64,000 nucleotides of DNA from the NCBI GenBank assembly GCA_029262335.1, contig JAJCZQ010000017.1:68033-132032 (forward strand), written 5' to 3'. The notes under the pieces are model-generated. The model searched no databases and was not told where the DNA came from. It saw only the letters and a program-made list of their open reading frames with translations. The DNA is from Deltaproteobacteria bacterium. GTDB taxonomy: Bacteria > Desulfobacterota_D > UBA1144 > Nemesobacterales > JAJCZQ01. Each line of letters opens with the position of its first letter. Position 1 is the stretch's first letter. Below are positions 34,618 through 44,561 of the stretch, one piece after another. A program made the position numbers and the translations under genes.

Positions 34618-35640
34618 TTAAAACCGTGAGATAACTTTCTCTCCAAACAGCTTTATACAGCCAGCAATAGCTTCATTTGGGGCCTGCGGAAAAACCATAC
34701 GGTTACAGATGTAATTAATGCCCGTCTCTTCTTTATATTTATTAATTTCATCTACGCAGTAGTCCGGTGTGCCGATCATAAAACGGTCCTCAGCAAGATG
34801 TTCGAAAAGAGGGTCATCAATGTCTTTTACCTGCTCACCCCTGATTACTATCTTTACTCCAAGAGTGAAATAAAATTTATACATATTAATAATATATTCT
34901 GTCCCGCCTTCGATGGCTTCTTTCTGCGTATCAGCAATATAGGTTTCCCTGAGCAGTATATGTTCGATACTGTCCGGGTCATGCCCGGCTTCAGTAGCTG
35001 ATTCGTTAAACCATCCGAGAGTGTCTTTAATCATCTGTGTTGTTCTGCCGGGCCCTATTAATAGAGGTTTTCCGAGCCTTCCGGCCCTTCTAATAGCAGG
35101 TTCTTCAAATGCCCCTATATATATCGGAAGCGTCTTTTGAACAGGTTTGGGTGTTACTTCTATATTCGAAAAATTAAACCTTTTTCCTTCATATGTAAAA
35201 GGCTTGTCACCCCATGATTTTTCAATAATATCTATTGCTTCTTCGATTCTTGACGGCCTCTGGTTAATCGGGATATTAAAACCTTCAAACTCTTCCTTCC
35301 TGTAGCCTATTGCAAGTCCCAGATCAAAGCGGCCGTCTGAAATTATATCAACTGTTGCTGCATCTTCAGCCACCCTTACGGGGTTATGAAGGGTCACTAT
35401 AAATGCCCCGGTACCTATTCTGATAGTGCTAGTGGCATTGGCAAGTGCTGCTGCCATTACAAGCGGGGAGGAGCAGTAACCATCTTCCAGGAAATGATGT
35501 TCTGACAGCCATGCGGAATAAAAGCCTGTTTCTTCAGCAAGCTTAACATTGTCGATAGAGTTTTTATAAAGTTCCCTGTGTGTTACACCGGGTAAGTCTT
35601 TATGTGTCTGCATACTAAATAGTCCGGCACCAAATTTCAT
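34618..35640 (-). CDS. LLM-class flavin-dependent oxidoreductase
   Basis: A bacterial luciferase-like monooxygenase or F420/FMN-dependent oxidoreductase of about 340 residues. TIM-barrel motifs: FGAGLFSMQTHKD, SAWLSEHHFLEDGYCSSP, IRIGTGAFIVTLHNPVRVAED and DLGLAIGYRKEEFEGF. I start at ATG 35640, preceded by GGAGG 6 nt upstream, not 35676. The substrate is unknown. It is divergent from a second LLM gene 118 nt away. Confidence 0.88.
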   Translation of the reverse strand: MKFGAGLFSMQTHKDLPGVTHRELYKNSIDNVKLAEETGFYSAWLSEHHFLEDGYCSSPLVMAAALANATSTIRIGTGAFIVTLHNPVRVAEDAATVDIISDGRFDLGLAIGYRKEEFEGFNIPINQRPSRIEEAIDIIEKSWGDKPFTYEGKRFNFSNIEVTPKPVQKTLPIYIGAFEEPAIRRAGRLGKPLLIGPGRTTQMIKDTLGWFNESATEAGHDPDSIEHILLRETYIADTQKEAIEGGTEYIINMYKFYFTLGVKIVIRGEQVKDIDDPLFEHLAEDRFMIGTPDYCVDEINKYKEETGINYICNRMVFPQAPNEAIAGCIKLFGEKVISRF

Positions 35641-35758
35641 TTTTCTGCCTCCAGAGATAAAATATTTCAGAATCAATTATAGCATTATTTTAATTCAGTT
35701 GAATCTGCAATTTAAATATGTTTATAATGAATACTAATATAATTCAAGAGGTGAACTA

Positions 35759-36814
35759 ATGGCTAAAGATATAAAATTCGGACTTTCAGCCCCAATGCCG
35801 GGAGCAGATGTAAATGGTTTGATAGAGTTTTCTATAAAAGCAGACAAGCTGGGTTTTGATACAATCTGGTATCCGGACCACCTTTTGTTTGTAGCCCCCG
35901 GAGCCATAGCCCCGGAAGCCTGGACAGTGGCCGCTGCTGCAGCACCTCAGACAACTAACATACAACTCGGGACTGTATCCGATCCTCACAGAATGCACCC
36001 CGCTGTATTTGCACAAAGACTGGCTACAGTAGACCAGCTTTCAAAGGGAAGGACTGTGCTTACTCTTGGTGTTGGCGAATCCATGAACCTCGATGCATTT
36101 GGGATTGAGTGGAATAAACCTCTTGGAAAACTTAAAGAATCAATCGATGTAATGAATATGCTCTGGGATACCGATGAACCAATTAACTTTGACGGGCAGT
36201 TCTACAAACTTGAAGATGCATTCCTGCAGATTAAGCCATATGAAAGAAACAGTATTCCTTTTTATATTGCAACACATACCCCAAAGGGCCTGCAGCTCAC
36301 CGGGGAAAAAGGTAACGGCTGGCTCCCAATTGATTTAAACCCCGGACTGTATAAAGAGTACCTTGGAGATATAACATCCGCGGCAGAAAATGTGAACAGA
36401 CCTCTTGATGATTTTGACCCAGCTCTATGGGTATTTACTTCCCTTGGTAAAGATGTTGATGAAGCTTATAAAACCCTTGAGCCTTTTAAATACGTGCTTG
36501 TTATGCAGGACCAGCTCCTAAAAGCCGGATACGATGTGGATATTCCAGAGGAGTATCACGGAATTAATTATTTTAATATTGTTCCTACTGACGAAGAGAA
36601 ACGTGCCAAGTTTAGAGAACTAGGCCAGCTTTTCCCGCGCGAAGCAATCCTGGATTTTACAATTACCGGAGCTAAAAAAGACTGCATAGAAAAAATTGAG
36701 AAATATATAGATGCGGGTGTTAGGAACTTTGTACTGTTTTACAGATTCAGTCCGGACCCTGACCTTGCACTTGAAACTTATGCAAAAGAGATTATTCCTT
36801 ATTTTAAGGGTTAA
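35759..36814 (+). CDS. LLM-class oxidoreductase, methylene-H4MPT reductase-like
   Basis: A second luciferase-like protein of 351 residues. It begins KFGLSAPMPGADVNGLIEF, with FDTIWYPDHLLFV and QLGTVSDPHRMHPAVFAQ, a pattern closer to Mer/F420-dependent reductases than to FMN alkanal monooxygenases. Whether this organism makes F420 cannot be judged from the window. It is not a close paralogue of the divergent LLM gene. It ends in a 4-nt overlap with the convergent OppA gene (shared TTAA). Confidence 0.87.
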   Translation: MAKDIKFGLSAPMPGADVNGLIEFSIKADKLGFDTIWYPDHLLFVAPGAIAPEAWTVAAAAAPQTTNIQLGTVSDPHRMHPAVFAQRLATVDQLSKGRTVLTLGVGESMNLDAFGIEWNKPLGKLKESIDVMNMLWDTDEPINFDGQFYKLEDAFLQIKPYERNSIPFYIATHTPKGLQLTGEKGNGWLPIDLNPGLYKEYLGDITSAAENVNRPLDDFDPALWVFTSLGKDVDEAYKTLEPFKYVLVMQDQLLKAGYDVDIPEEYHGINYFNIVPTDEEKRAKFRELGQLFPREAILDFTITGAKKDCIEKIEKYIDAGVRNFVLFYRFSPDPDLALETYAKEIIPYFKG

Positions 36815-38400
36815 TTTGTTTCGATAAATTCGACCCTGTTAAAATAGATCAGATTTAGAGGGTCTGGTTCTAGCCCTTTAATAAAAGGCTTTATCATGTT
36901 TTGCTGTACCTGGTTTACGTATGGGACAATAGCTACATCAGTCTCCGTAAGTATGGTCTGTGCTTTGTTGTAAAGATCTACTCTTTTTTCCGTATCCTGT
37001 TCTTCAGCTGCAGTTTCGACAAGCCTGTCGTATTCGGGATTGCACCAGTTTGTATGGTTATTACCGCTTGCACACTCAAAGAGGTTCATAAAATTGTGAG
37101 GGTCAGGAAAATCAGCTCCCCAACTGCCCCTTGATATCTCGGGAGGATTTGTCTGACGTGTTTTTAAATAGACTTTCCACTCCTGGTTATCAAGTTCAAC
37201 TTCAACGCCAAGATGTTTTTTCCACATACTTTGAAGGGCTTCGGCTATAATCCTGTTGTTTCCGACATCCGGATACAGAAATGAAGCATCAGGAAAGTTT
37301 TTGCCCCCGGGAAATCCTGCTTCTGCAAGCAGCTTCCTGCCATTTTCGGGATCAAATTTTATTCCAATATCAGGATTATGGGCAAGCATATTTTTAGGTA
37401 TCCATGAAGTAGCCGGAAATCCTGCACCCTGGATCAGACCGACTATACTGTCACGTTCTATTGCGCTGGCAAATGCCTTTCTTACCAGGGGATTATCAAA
37501 AGGCGGTTTCTTAATATTAAATGCTACGTAGCTTCCCCTGTAGGCTTCTCTTGTAATAAATTCTCCGGTGTCGACCAGTCTAGGCACTTCCAGGACAGGG
37601 ATACTTTTACTATCAAGAAAATCTAGTTCCCCGCTTTCGTAAAGTGCCAGAGCAGAGCTCGGATTTTCGTTCATTATCATCTTTACTTTTTTTACGTTCT
37701 TTGGTTTCTGGCCCCAGTATTTTTCATTTTCCTCAAGGATCATAAAATCATGGTGTTTCCATTTGGTGAGTTTGTAAGGGCCAATCGTCACAATGTTTTC
37801 CGGATCAGTCCAGCTCTGGCCGTGTTTTTTTATGATGTCTTCCCGCTGTGGGAATGTGGACATAAATGATACAACACTTGGAAAATATGTAGCCGGACGT
37901 TTTAATTTCACCTGGAGCGTATTATCATCAATAGCTTTTACCCCAACTTTTGAAAAATCCGTGATCTTCCCCGCGTTGTATTCTTCGGCATTTTCAAGAT
38001 CGAACAAAAAATATGCATAGTCCCCGGCGGTTGCGGGGTTTAATATTCTGTTCCAGGAATATACAAAGTCCTGTGCCCGAAGGGGAACACCGTCCGACCA
38101 TACAACTCCTTCCCTGATTTTAAATACGAATGTTTTACCGTCTTCGCTTATAGTCCAGCTTTCGGCAAGGGCAGGTTCCGGTTTGTGTTCATGGCTGAAT
38201 TTCGTAAGTCCGTCCATTATGTTGTTAAGAATAGTGTAGGAAGTGCTGTCCGTAGCCAAAGAACCGTCAAGAGAAGGCGGCTCTGTACCTATGTTTATAT
38301 TTAGAGTGTCTTTTTCAGAAATGTTTACCACAGTGGGATTATTGTTGCATGAAAAGAACAGGATTAGTGTTGAAAATAGAAAGAAATAATAGTTTTTCAT
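36811..38400 (-). CDS. Peptide/nickel-type ABC transporter substrate-binding lipoprotein (OppA family)
   Basis: A 529-residue solute-binding lipoprotein, cluster C. Signal with lipobox LILFFSCNNN, then NIGTEPPSLDGSLATDSTSY and the family motif LAESWTISEDGKTFVFKIRE, WSDGVPLRAQDFVYSWNRIL. The closing part DVAIVPYVNQVQ is also typical of OppA. It would capture oligopeptides. No cognate permease or ATPase genes are adjacent, so it is an orphan binding protein in this window. Confidence 0.9.
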   Translation of the reverse strand: MKNYYFFLFSTLILFFSCNNNPTVVNISEKDTLNINIGTEPPSLDGSLATDSTSYTILNNIMDGLTKFSHEHKPEPALAESWTISEDGKTFVFKIREGVVWSDGVPLRAQDFVYSWNRILNPATAGDYAYFLFDLENAEEYNAGKITDFSKVGVKAIDDNTLQVKLKRPATYFPSVVSFMSTFPQREDIIKKHGQSWTDPENIVTIGPYKLTKWKHHDFMILEENEKYWGQKPKNVKKVKMIMNENPSSALALYESGELDFLDSKSIPVLEVPRLVDTGEFITREAYRGSYVAFNIKKPPFDNPLVRKAFASAIERDSIVGLIQGAGFPATSWIPKNMLAHNPDIGIKFDPENGRKLLAEAGFPGGKNFPDASFLYPDVGNNRIIAEALQSMWKKHLGVEVELDNQEWKVYLKTRQTNPPEISRGSWGADFPDPHNFMNLFECASGNNHTNWCNPEYDRLVETAAEEQDTEKRVDLYNKAQTILTETDVAIVPYVNQVQQNMIKPFIKGLEPDPLNLIYFNRVEFIETN

Positions 38401-38471
38401 AATGCCGATTTATCATAAAGGAAAAAATGATATTGTCCAACTGTTTTAGTAATGGTTATTTTATTTTAACA

Positions 38472-39674
38472 ATGCCTACGATTAAAGATATTAAAAAAGC
38501 TTCAGGAAGACTTAATAATGTGATACATGAAACCCCGCTGGTTTATTCCTATGCCATGCAGGAATTGATTGGTGCAAATGTGTATTTCAAGCTTGAGAAT
38601 CTGCAAAGGACGGGCTCGTTTAAGATAAGGGGTGCATATAATAAGCTCTATCAGATTAAGAATAAAAATAATTCCGTGATAACAGCCTCAGCAGGGAATC
38701 ATGCACAGGGAGTGGCACTGTCATCAAGGCTGCTTGATATTAAGGCAAAAGTAATAATGCCCGAAGCAACTCCCATAAATAAGATGCTGTCTGTAAAACA
38801 TTACGGCGGTGAGGTATTGCTTCACGGGGCTAATTTTGATGAATCATTAGAGTATGCACTGGAAGAATCTGAACGTGAAGGATCTACCTTTATTCATGCA
38901 TTTGATGACGAAGATGTAATTGCCGGGCAGGGTACAATCGGCCTTGAGATACACAAAGACCTGAAAAAAGTTGATGCGGTATTTGTTCCGATAGGAGGGG
39001 GCGGATTAATCTCGGGGATTGCGGTAGCATTAAAAGAAACAAATCCAAAAATAAAAATATTTGGTATTCAGACTGAGAATATTCCCTCAATGGTTGAAGC
39101 AATCAAGAAGAAGAAACCCGTTGAGGTCCCTTCAAAATCAACACTTGCGGATGGTATTGCAGTCAAAAAGGCAGGAGATATCACTTTAGGCCTGGTAAAT
39201 AAATATGTTGACGATGTCTTTACCGTAAATGAAGACGAGATTGAAGATTCGCTATTGATACTGGCAAGTAAAAAAAGGCTTGTTGTTGAGGGTTGCGGTG
39301 GTGTGGGCCTTGCGGGCCTTATGAAAAGGCGTAAGAAATTTAAAAATAAAAATGTCGTGGTCCTTATCAGCGGCGGTAACATAGATATTAATATTTTATC
39401 AAAAATTATAGAGAGGGGACTGAATAAACAGGGTCGGCTTATGAGAATGGACCTGGAGCTTCCTGATATCCCCGGGGCACTTGGAGTGCTTTCCACTTTG
39501 ATTGGTGACCTTAAAGGAAATATTATTCACATACTGCATGACAGGATGACTGAGGGACTTGCTCTTAACAGGGCAATTGTGGAAATAACCCTTGAAACAA
39601 GAAATAAGGAACATCAGAAAGAAATTGCGGGTGTCTTAAAAAGAAACGGTTACAAAATAATTAAAACTGACTGA
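38472..39674 (+). CDS. ilvA: Threonine ammonia-lyase (threonine dehydratase) with C-terminal ACT domain
   Basis: PLP enzyme that converts threonine to 2-oxobutanoate, feeding isoleucine synthesis or propionate metabolism. About 400 residues from ATG 38472 (MPTIKDIKKASG); the ORF track begins 45 nt earlier without a visible RBS. PLP Lys51 is in RTGSFKIRGAYNK; SAGNHAQGVA and the glycine loop PIGGGGLISG bind PLP phosphate. The C-terminal 75 residues form an ACT domain (LELPDIPGALGVLSTLIGDL). This is the short, catabolic-like type with a single ACT domain. The 2-oxobutanoate route to propionyl-CoA would link it to the carboxylase genes it meets head-on with no gap. Confidence 0.92.
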   Translation: MPTIKDIKKASGRLNNVIHETPLVYSYAMQELIGANVYFKLENLQRTGSFKIRGAYNKLYQIKNKNNSVITASAGNHAQGVALSSRLLDIKAKVIMPEATPINKMLSVKHYGGEVLLHGANFDESLEYALEESEREGSTFIHAFDDEDVIAGQGTIGLEIHKDLKKVDAVFVPIGGGGLISGIAVALKETNPKIKIFGIQTENIPSMVEAIKKKKPVEVPSKSTLADGIAVKKAGDITLGLVNKYVDDVFTVNEDEIEDSLLILASKKRLVVEGCGGVGLAGLMKRRKKFKNKNVVVLISGGNIDINILSKIIERGLNKQGRLMRMDLELPDIPGALGVLSTLIGDLKGNIIHILHDRMTEGLALNRAIVEITLETRNKEHQKEIAGVLKRNGYKIIKTD

Positions 39675-40166
39675 TTACTCTTCAGTAAGAACTACAAGAA
39701 GGGTTTTTGCTTCTACTGCATCACCTTCGCTTACTTTGATGGTTTTAATCGTTCCGGCCTGAAGCGCTTTTAATTCACTTTCCATTTTCATAGCTTCAAC
39801 TACAACTACAGATTCACCTTCTTCGACAGTGTCTCCTTCGCTCTTCAGCAGCTTAACTACACGGCTTGGCATTGGGGAAATTATTTCAAGGCCACTTCCC
39901 ATAGCACCCGATTTTGAAAGTTCCCTGTCGGAGATAGCTTCAAGCTCGTAAAGGTTGCCGGCATGAAATACCTGTATCTGTTTGCCCTGCTTAAAGGTAC
40001 CTATAGTAAAAGATTTATCGTTAATAATTATAGAATAGAGGTTGTCATCCAGCTTTGTGTATTCAACGGGATATTCTTCTCCGCTTATTTCGACAACAAC
40101 TCCGGAGTCATCCTCTTCAATATTTACTTTGTATATTTGGTTGTCTAGTTTAAAACTGTATGTCAT
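39675..40166 (-). CDS. Biotin carboxyl carrier protein of an acyl-CoA carboxylase
   Basis: A 163-residue protein with an N-terminal beta domain (SFKLDNQIYKVNIEEDDSG) and a C-terminal biotinyl domain. Biotin Lys127 is in VEAMKMESEL. It carries carboxybiotin between the two enzymes encoded directly upstream and overlaps the biotin carboxylase gene by 4 nt. It is separate from the biotin domain of OadA. Confidence 0.9.
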   Translation of the reverse strand: MTYSFKLDNQIYKVNIEEDDSGVVVEISGEEYPVEYTKLDDNLYSIIINDKSFTIGTFKQGKQIQVFHAGNLYELEAISDRELSKSGAMGSGLEIISPMPSRVVKLLKSEGDTVEEGESVVVVEAMKMESELKALQAGTIKTIKVSEGDAVEAKTLLVVLTEE

Positions 40167-41662
40167 ATCAGCGGGTTCCTCGATACTCCTAGTCTCCTGG
40201 CAAGTAACTTCCAGTTTGATGCTGTCGATTTTCCATTGCCATTGTTTGTTTCCGGTACCGCGTGCTCCATAGTGACAGCTGCTGCTATCAGTGCGGGATC
40301 AATTTCCGGAGATTCTTCGCTAAGAAGTTCCGGATGTCTTTCAATATATCCTGTGTCTATTTTTGCCTGGTTAAACTCTTCTTCATCCATAACCCTGATC
40401 AAAAAGCCTATGTTGGTCCTAACTCCAAGTACCACATACTCACTAAGTGCTGCAACCATTTTCTTTAAGGCATCTTCACGGGTTTCTCCCCAAGTAATAA
40501 GCTTTGAAAGCATCGGATCGTAAAATGATGTAACTTCATATCCGCTGTAGATTGATGAGTCGTCCCTCACACCAGGCCCTGTAGGTGCTTTAACGTAGTG
40601 AAGTATCCCGGGAGAAGGCATAAAATTCATTGCCGGGTCTTCAGCATAAACTCTGCATTCAAGTGCATGTCCGTTAATTTTCAGGTCAGACTGCTTAAAG
40701 GGAAGTTTTTCCCCTTCGGCAATTCTTATCATCCATTTTACAATATCAATACCTGTTATCATTTCTGTTACAGGGTGTTCGACCTGCACCCTTGTGTTCA
40801 TTTCAAGGAAAAAAAAGTTTTGTTTCTGGTCCATTATGAATTCAACAGTCCCGGCGCCCTGGTAATTGACAGCCTTTGCTATCCTTACCGCGGTGTCACC
40901 CATTTTTTTCCTGGTTTTTTCAGTCAGATATGCCGAAGGTGCTTCTTCTACTACTTTCTGGTGTCTTCTCTGTATAGAGCACTCTCTTTCAAAAAGGTGA
41001 AGTACCTTACCGTGAGAGTCTGCAAGTATCTGAATTTCTATATGTCTTGGCTGTTCAATAAATCTTTCTACAAAGACGGAATCATCACCAAAAGATGAAA
41101 GTGCCTCACTCTTTGCCATTCTGAGTGAGTTTTCAAACTCTTCCTTGTCCCTTACAAGTCTCATACCTTTACCACCACCACCGGCAGAGGCTTTTATCAT
41201 TACGGGATAACCGATCTTCTCGGCAACCATTGCTGCTTCGACATCGGTAACTGCTCCGTCTGATCCTGGTACAAGAGGTACCTTGGCTTCTTTTGCAATT
41301 TTTCTAGCGGTGATTTTATCACCCATAAGCCTTATAGCTTCAGGAGTCGGGCCTATAAATACAATGCCTTCCTTTTCGCAAAGCTCTGCAAAGGAGTCAT
41401 TTTCGGAAAGGAAACCAAACCCGGGATGAATGGCCTGAGCTCCGGATTTTTTTGCCACTTCGATTATTTTTTCTTTTACCAGATAACTTTCGGCCGGTTT
41501 GGGAGGGCCGATATGATAAGCTTCATCGGCAAGTGCCACATGAAGTGAGCTTCTGTCGGCATCGGAATAGACGGCCACTGTTTTAGCCCCAAGTTCCTTA
41601 CATGCCCTTATTATTCGTACGGCGATTTCGCCTCTGTTTGCTATCAGTATTTTTTCAAACAT
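40163..41662 (-). CDS. Biotin carboxylase subunit of an acyl-CoA carboxylase
   Basis: A 499-residue biotin carboxylase of the AccC/PccA type. It starts MFEKILIANRGEIAVRIIRA. ATP-grasp motifs include IKASAGGGGKGMRLV, ECSIQRRHQKVVEEAPS, FFLEMNTRVQVEHPVTEMI and HALECRVYAEDP. It is about 50 residues longer than AccC, with a C-terminal tail after ERHPELL. With the carrier and carboxyltransferase it would make methylmalonyl-CoA from propionyl-CoA or malonyl-CoA from acetyl-CoA. Confidence 0.93.
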   Translation of the reverse strand: MFEKILIANRGEIAVRIIRACKELGAKTVAVYSDADRSSLHVALADEAYHIGPPKPAESYLVKEKIIEVAKKSGAQAIHPGFGFLSENDSFAELCEKEGIVFIGPTPEAIRLMGDKITARKIAKEAKVPLVPGSDGAVTDVEAAMVAEKIGYPVMIKASAGGGGKGMRLVRDKEEFENSLRMAKSEALSSFGDDSVFVERFIEQPRHIEIQILADSHGKVLHLFERECSIQRRHQKVVEEAPSAYLTEKTRKKMGDTAVRIAKAVNYQGAGTVEFIMDQKQNFFFLEMNTRVQVEHPVTEMITGIDIVKWMIRIAEGEKLPFKQSDLKINGHALECRVYAEDPAMNFMPSPGILHYVKAPTGPGVRDDSSIYSGYEVTSFYDPMLSKLITWGETREDALKKMVAALSEYVVLGVRTNIGFLIRVMDEEEFNQAKIDTGYIERHPELLSEESPEIDPALIAAAVTMEHAVPETNNGNGKSTASNWKLLARRLGVSRNPLI

Positions 41663-41676
41663 CAGTTACCTCAAAA

Positions 41677-43221
41677 TTAAAGCGGAATATTTCCATGTTT
41701 TTTCGGCGGGTTAGTCTGTCTTTTCCCATCCAGCATATCAAGCGCAAGCGCTATCCTGTGTCTTGTGTCCTCTGGTTTAATTACTTCATCAATATATCCA
41801 AGGTCTGCAGCCCTGTAAGGGTTTGCAAAGTTCTGCTTGTATTCATCAATAAGTTTTAATCTTTCTGCATCAGGGTCATCAGCCCCTGCAATCTGTCCTT
41901 TAAAAATAATGTTTACAGCTCCGTCCGAGCCCATAACAGCAATCTCGGCAGTCGGGTAAGCAAGGTTGACATCACCTCTTATATGCTTGGAGGACATTAC
42001 ATCATATGCCCCGCCATATGCCTTTCTTGTTATGACAGTGACCCTTGGGACGGTTGCTTCGCAGTATGCATACAGCAGTTTCGCCCCGTGCCTTATGATT
42101 CCGCCCCATTCCTGTTCAGTACCGGGTAAAAATCCGGGTACATCCACAAATGAAACAATCGGAATATTAAAACAGTCACAAAACCTGACAAACCTGCCGG
42201 CTTTTATTGAAGCATCGATATCAAGGCATCCTGCAAGAACCATTGGCTGGTTGCCTACAATGCCAACAGACCTGCCGTTTATCCTGGCAAATCCTACAAC
42301 AATGTTTTGAGCAAAGTGCTCCTGAATTTCAAAAAAGTAGTTGTCATCGACAACTTTATTTATTAATTCCTTTATGTCATATGGTTTATTCGGATTAACA
42401 GGGACTATTTCCCTGAGGCTTTCTTCTTTCCTGTCAACAGGATCATCACATGGCACCCTTGGAGGGTCTTCCATATTATTTGATGGCAGAAAGCTTAGTA
42501 GTTCTTTTATAATTGAAATGGAATCTTCATCATTTTCTGCAGCAAAGTGAGCAACGCCGCTTTTTGAGTTGTGTACCATTGCACCACCAAGATCTTCTGA
42601 TGATACATCTTCATGGGTTACAGCCTTGATTACGTCCGGTCCTGTGATAAACATGTAACTCGTATCTTTTGACATTACTGTAAAGTCGTTCATTACAGGG
42701 GAGTAAACTGCACCACCGGCACATGGCCCCATTATACCGGCTATCTGTGGTACAACACCTGAAGCCAGAACATTTCTTAAAAATATGTCTGCATATGCCC
42801 CAAGGCTTTCAACACCTTCCTGGATCCTTGCACCGCCTGAGTCATTAAGCCCAATTACGGGTGCTCCGACTTCCATGGCTTTTTCCATTATTTTACAGAT
42901 CTTTTTCCCATGAGCGAGGCCCAGGGAACCACCAAATACTGTAAAGTCCTGCGCATAAACAAAGACCTGCCTGCCTTCAATTTTTCCGTAGCCGGTAACA
43001 ACCCCGTCACCAAGAAATTTTTTGTCACCCATTCCAAAATCGTCGCATCTGTGTACTACGAATTTATCAAGTTCAACAAAACTGTTTTTGTCCAGGAGAA
43101 GGTCAATTCTTTCCCTGGCAGTGAGTTTTCCAAGATCGTGCTGCCTTTTTATTCTGGCTTCACCACCACCAAGTTCGGCTTCTTTTTCTTTCTGTTCTAA
43201 AAATTCAATTTTTTCCTTCAT
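41677..43221 (-). CDS. pccB: Acyl-CoA carboxylase carboxyltransferase subunit (PccB/MmdA family)
   Basis: A 514-residue carboxyltransferase with two crotonase-like halves. N-terminal half: [40 protein letters not shown] and [17 protein letters not shown]-terminal half: [20 protein letters not shown] and [17 protein letters not shown]. This type acts on propionyl-CoA, or as alpha subunit of methylmalonyl-CoA decarboxylase when partnered with a Na+ pump. Because a biotin carboxylase is encoded downstream, carboxylation is the better reading. It is first in the three-gene operon. Confidence 0.92.
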   Translation of the reverse strand: MKEKIEFLEQKEKEAELGGGEARIKRQHDLGKLTARERIDLLLDKNSFVELDKFVVHRCDDFGMGDKKFLGDGVVTGYGKIEGRQVFVYAQDFTVFGGSLGLAHGKKICKIMEKAMEVGAPVIGLNDSGGARIQEGVESLGAYADIFLRNVLASGVVPQIAGIMGPCAGGAVYSPVMNDFTVMSKDTSYMFITGPDVIKAVTHEDVSSEDLGGAMVHNSKSGVAHFAAENDEDSISIIKELLSFLPSNNMEDPPRVPCDDPVDRKEESLREIVPVNPNKPYDIKELINKVVDDNYFFEIQEHFAQNIVVGFARINGRSVGIVGNQPMVLAGCLDIDASIKAGRFVRFCDCFNIPIVSFVDVPGFLPGTEQEWGGIIRHGAKLLYAYCEATVPRVTVITRKAYGGAYDVMSSKHIRGDVNLAYPTAEIAVMGSDGAVNIIFKGQIAGADDPDAERLKLIDEYKQNFANPYRAADLGYIDEVIKPEDTRHRIALALDMLDGKRQTNPPKKHGNIPL

Positions 43222-43381
43222 TCATAAGGCTCCTGATAAAATGTTGCATTTAATGATGCGATTTTTTATAAACAATTATGCTGAGTATTGTTTTTGAAAT
43301 GTATTTTTAAAAATCCAGTGAAATATAACACAATGATTAATAAATATAAAACTTATTATTAATATAGATGTCTTTGGGGTT

Positions 43382-43975
43382 TTAAGTCAAATTACTCCAT
43401 ATATTCCTAACCTGCTCCCGGGTATTTTCCAACTTACCATTATTGTCGATAATATAGTCTGCATGCTTTATCTTTTCACTGTTGCTAAGCTGGGATTTAA
43501 TCCGGGCATTGATCTGCTCCACGGAAAGATCACCCCTGCCTTTTAGTCTTTTTTTCTGTTCCTCTTCGTTTATAGAAACCACAATTAATTTTTCTATTAA
43601 TTTGAGCAAACCTTTCTTTTCCAGAATTAGAGCAGCTTCTACTATTACTATGTCTGCCCCTTTTTCACTGTAGCTCTCAATTGAGCTTAAAATTTCATCA
43701 TATATCCTGGGGTGAATAATACTGTTTAACTGTTCTCTTTTTTCATCGCTGCTGAACACAATCTCAGCTACATGCTTCCGGTTTAATGAGCCATCTGAAT
43801 TTAAAATACATTCCCCAAATAGTTGGGCAATTTCCTTAAGTGCCGGTTTCCCCTGTTGCACTACGTCTCTTGCAACCTGATCGGCATCAATTATTTCGGC
43901 ACCGAGTTCTTTGAATAAAAGTGCTACGGTAGATTTACCAGAGCCTATATTCCCTGTTAGTCCTATTACTTTCAT
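43382..43975 (-). CDS. coaE: Dephospho-CoA kinase
   Basis: Last enzyme of coenzyme A synthesis, phosphorylating the ribose 3'-OH. 197 residues. Walker A is GLTGNIGSGKST, with DADQVARDVVQQGKPAL and HPRIYDEILS, plus a LID region around KKRLKGRGDLS. Preceded on its 3' side by a 160-nt gap before the pccB start that holds nothing recognisable. Confidence 0.94.
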   Translation of the reverse strand: MKVIGLTGNIGSGKSTVALLFKELGAEIIDADQVARDVVQQGKPALKEIAQLFGECILNSDGSLNRKHVAEIVFSSDEKREQLNSIIHPRIYDEILSSIESYSEKGADIVIVEAALILEKKGLLKLIEKLIVVSINEEEQKKRLKGRGDLSVEQINARIKSQLSNSEKIKHADYIIDNNGKLENTREQVRNIWSNLT

Positions 43976-44072
43976 CTTTATAAATTATGATTATAAGTAA
44001 TATTTAATCAAATATCTGAGTATATATACAAACTGAACACTAAAAAATTGTTTTAATTAATATGGAGGCAAC

Positions 44073-44561
44073 ATGAGTTTTACTACACCAGACCTATGCG
44101 ATGATTTCCCTGAACTTGTCAGGGTAGTTGATCCGATGTTTAATAATTTTGGGGGTAATGATACCTTTGGCGGCGAAATTGTTACGGTTAAATGCTTTGA
44201 AGACAATTCACTAGTTAAAGAAAATGCCTCTAAGCCTGGACACGGAAAGGTAATGGTTGTAGACGGCGGTGGGTCACTAAGGCGGGCCCTGCTCGGAGAC
44301 CTGATAACTAAGGATGCAGTTAAGAATGGCTGGGAAGGTTTTGTTATTTACGGATGCATCCGTGATGTGGATATTATTGGCAGGCTGGATATTGGTGTGA
44401 AAGCACTCGATACAGTGCCTCTTAAAACAGAGAAAAAAGGAATAGGTGACCTTAATATTGCTATAACTTTTGGCGGTGTTACTTTCAGGCCGGGTGAGTA
44501 TGTCTATGCTGATAATAACGGCGTGGTTGTTTCAAAAGAAAAATTATTAACGGATGATTAG
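44073..44561 (+). CDS. rraA: RraA-family protein (RNase E inhibitor / aldolase fold)
   Basis: A 162-residue RraA-family trimer-forming protein. It shows [32 protein letters not shown] and [12 protein letters not shown], and the closing [20 protein letters not shown]. Members either inhibit RNase E or act as class II 4-hydroxy-4-methyl-2-oxoglutarate aldolase; the GD and RD of the aldolase site are present, so both are possible. It shares its stop with convergent gltX in a TTAG overlap. Confidence 0.9.
   Translation: MSFTTPDLCDDFPELVRVVDPMFNNFGGNDTFGGEIVTVKCFEDNSLVKENASKPGHGKVMVVDGGGSLRRALLGDLITKDAVKNGWEGFVIYGCIRDVDIIGRLDIGVKALDTVPLKTEKKGIGDLNIAITFGGVTFRPGEYVYADNNGVVVSKEKLLTDD

Noticed and set aside
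40598-41098. 166-aa plus-strand ORF within the biotin carboxylase gene
   Set aside because: Overlaps fully with conserved ATP-grasp motifs on the other strand; no family features of its own.
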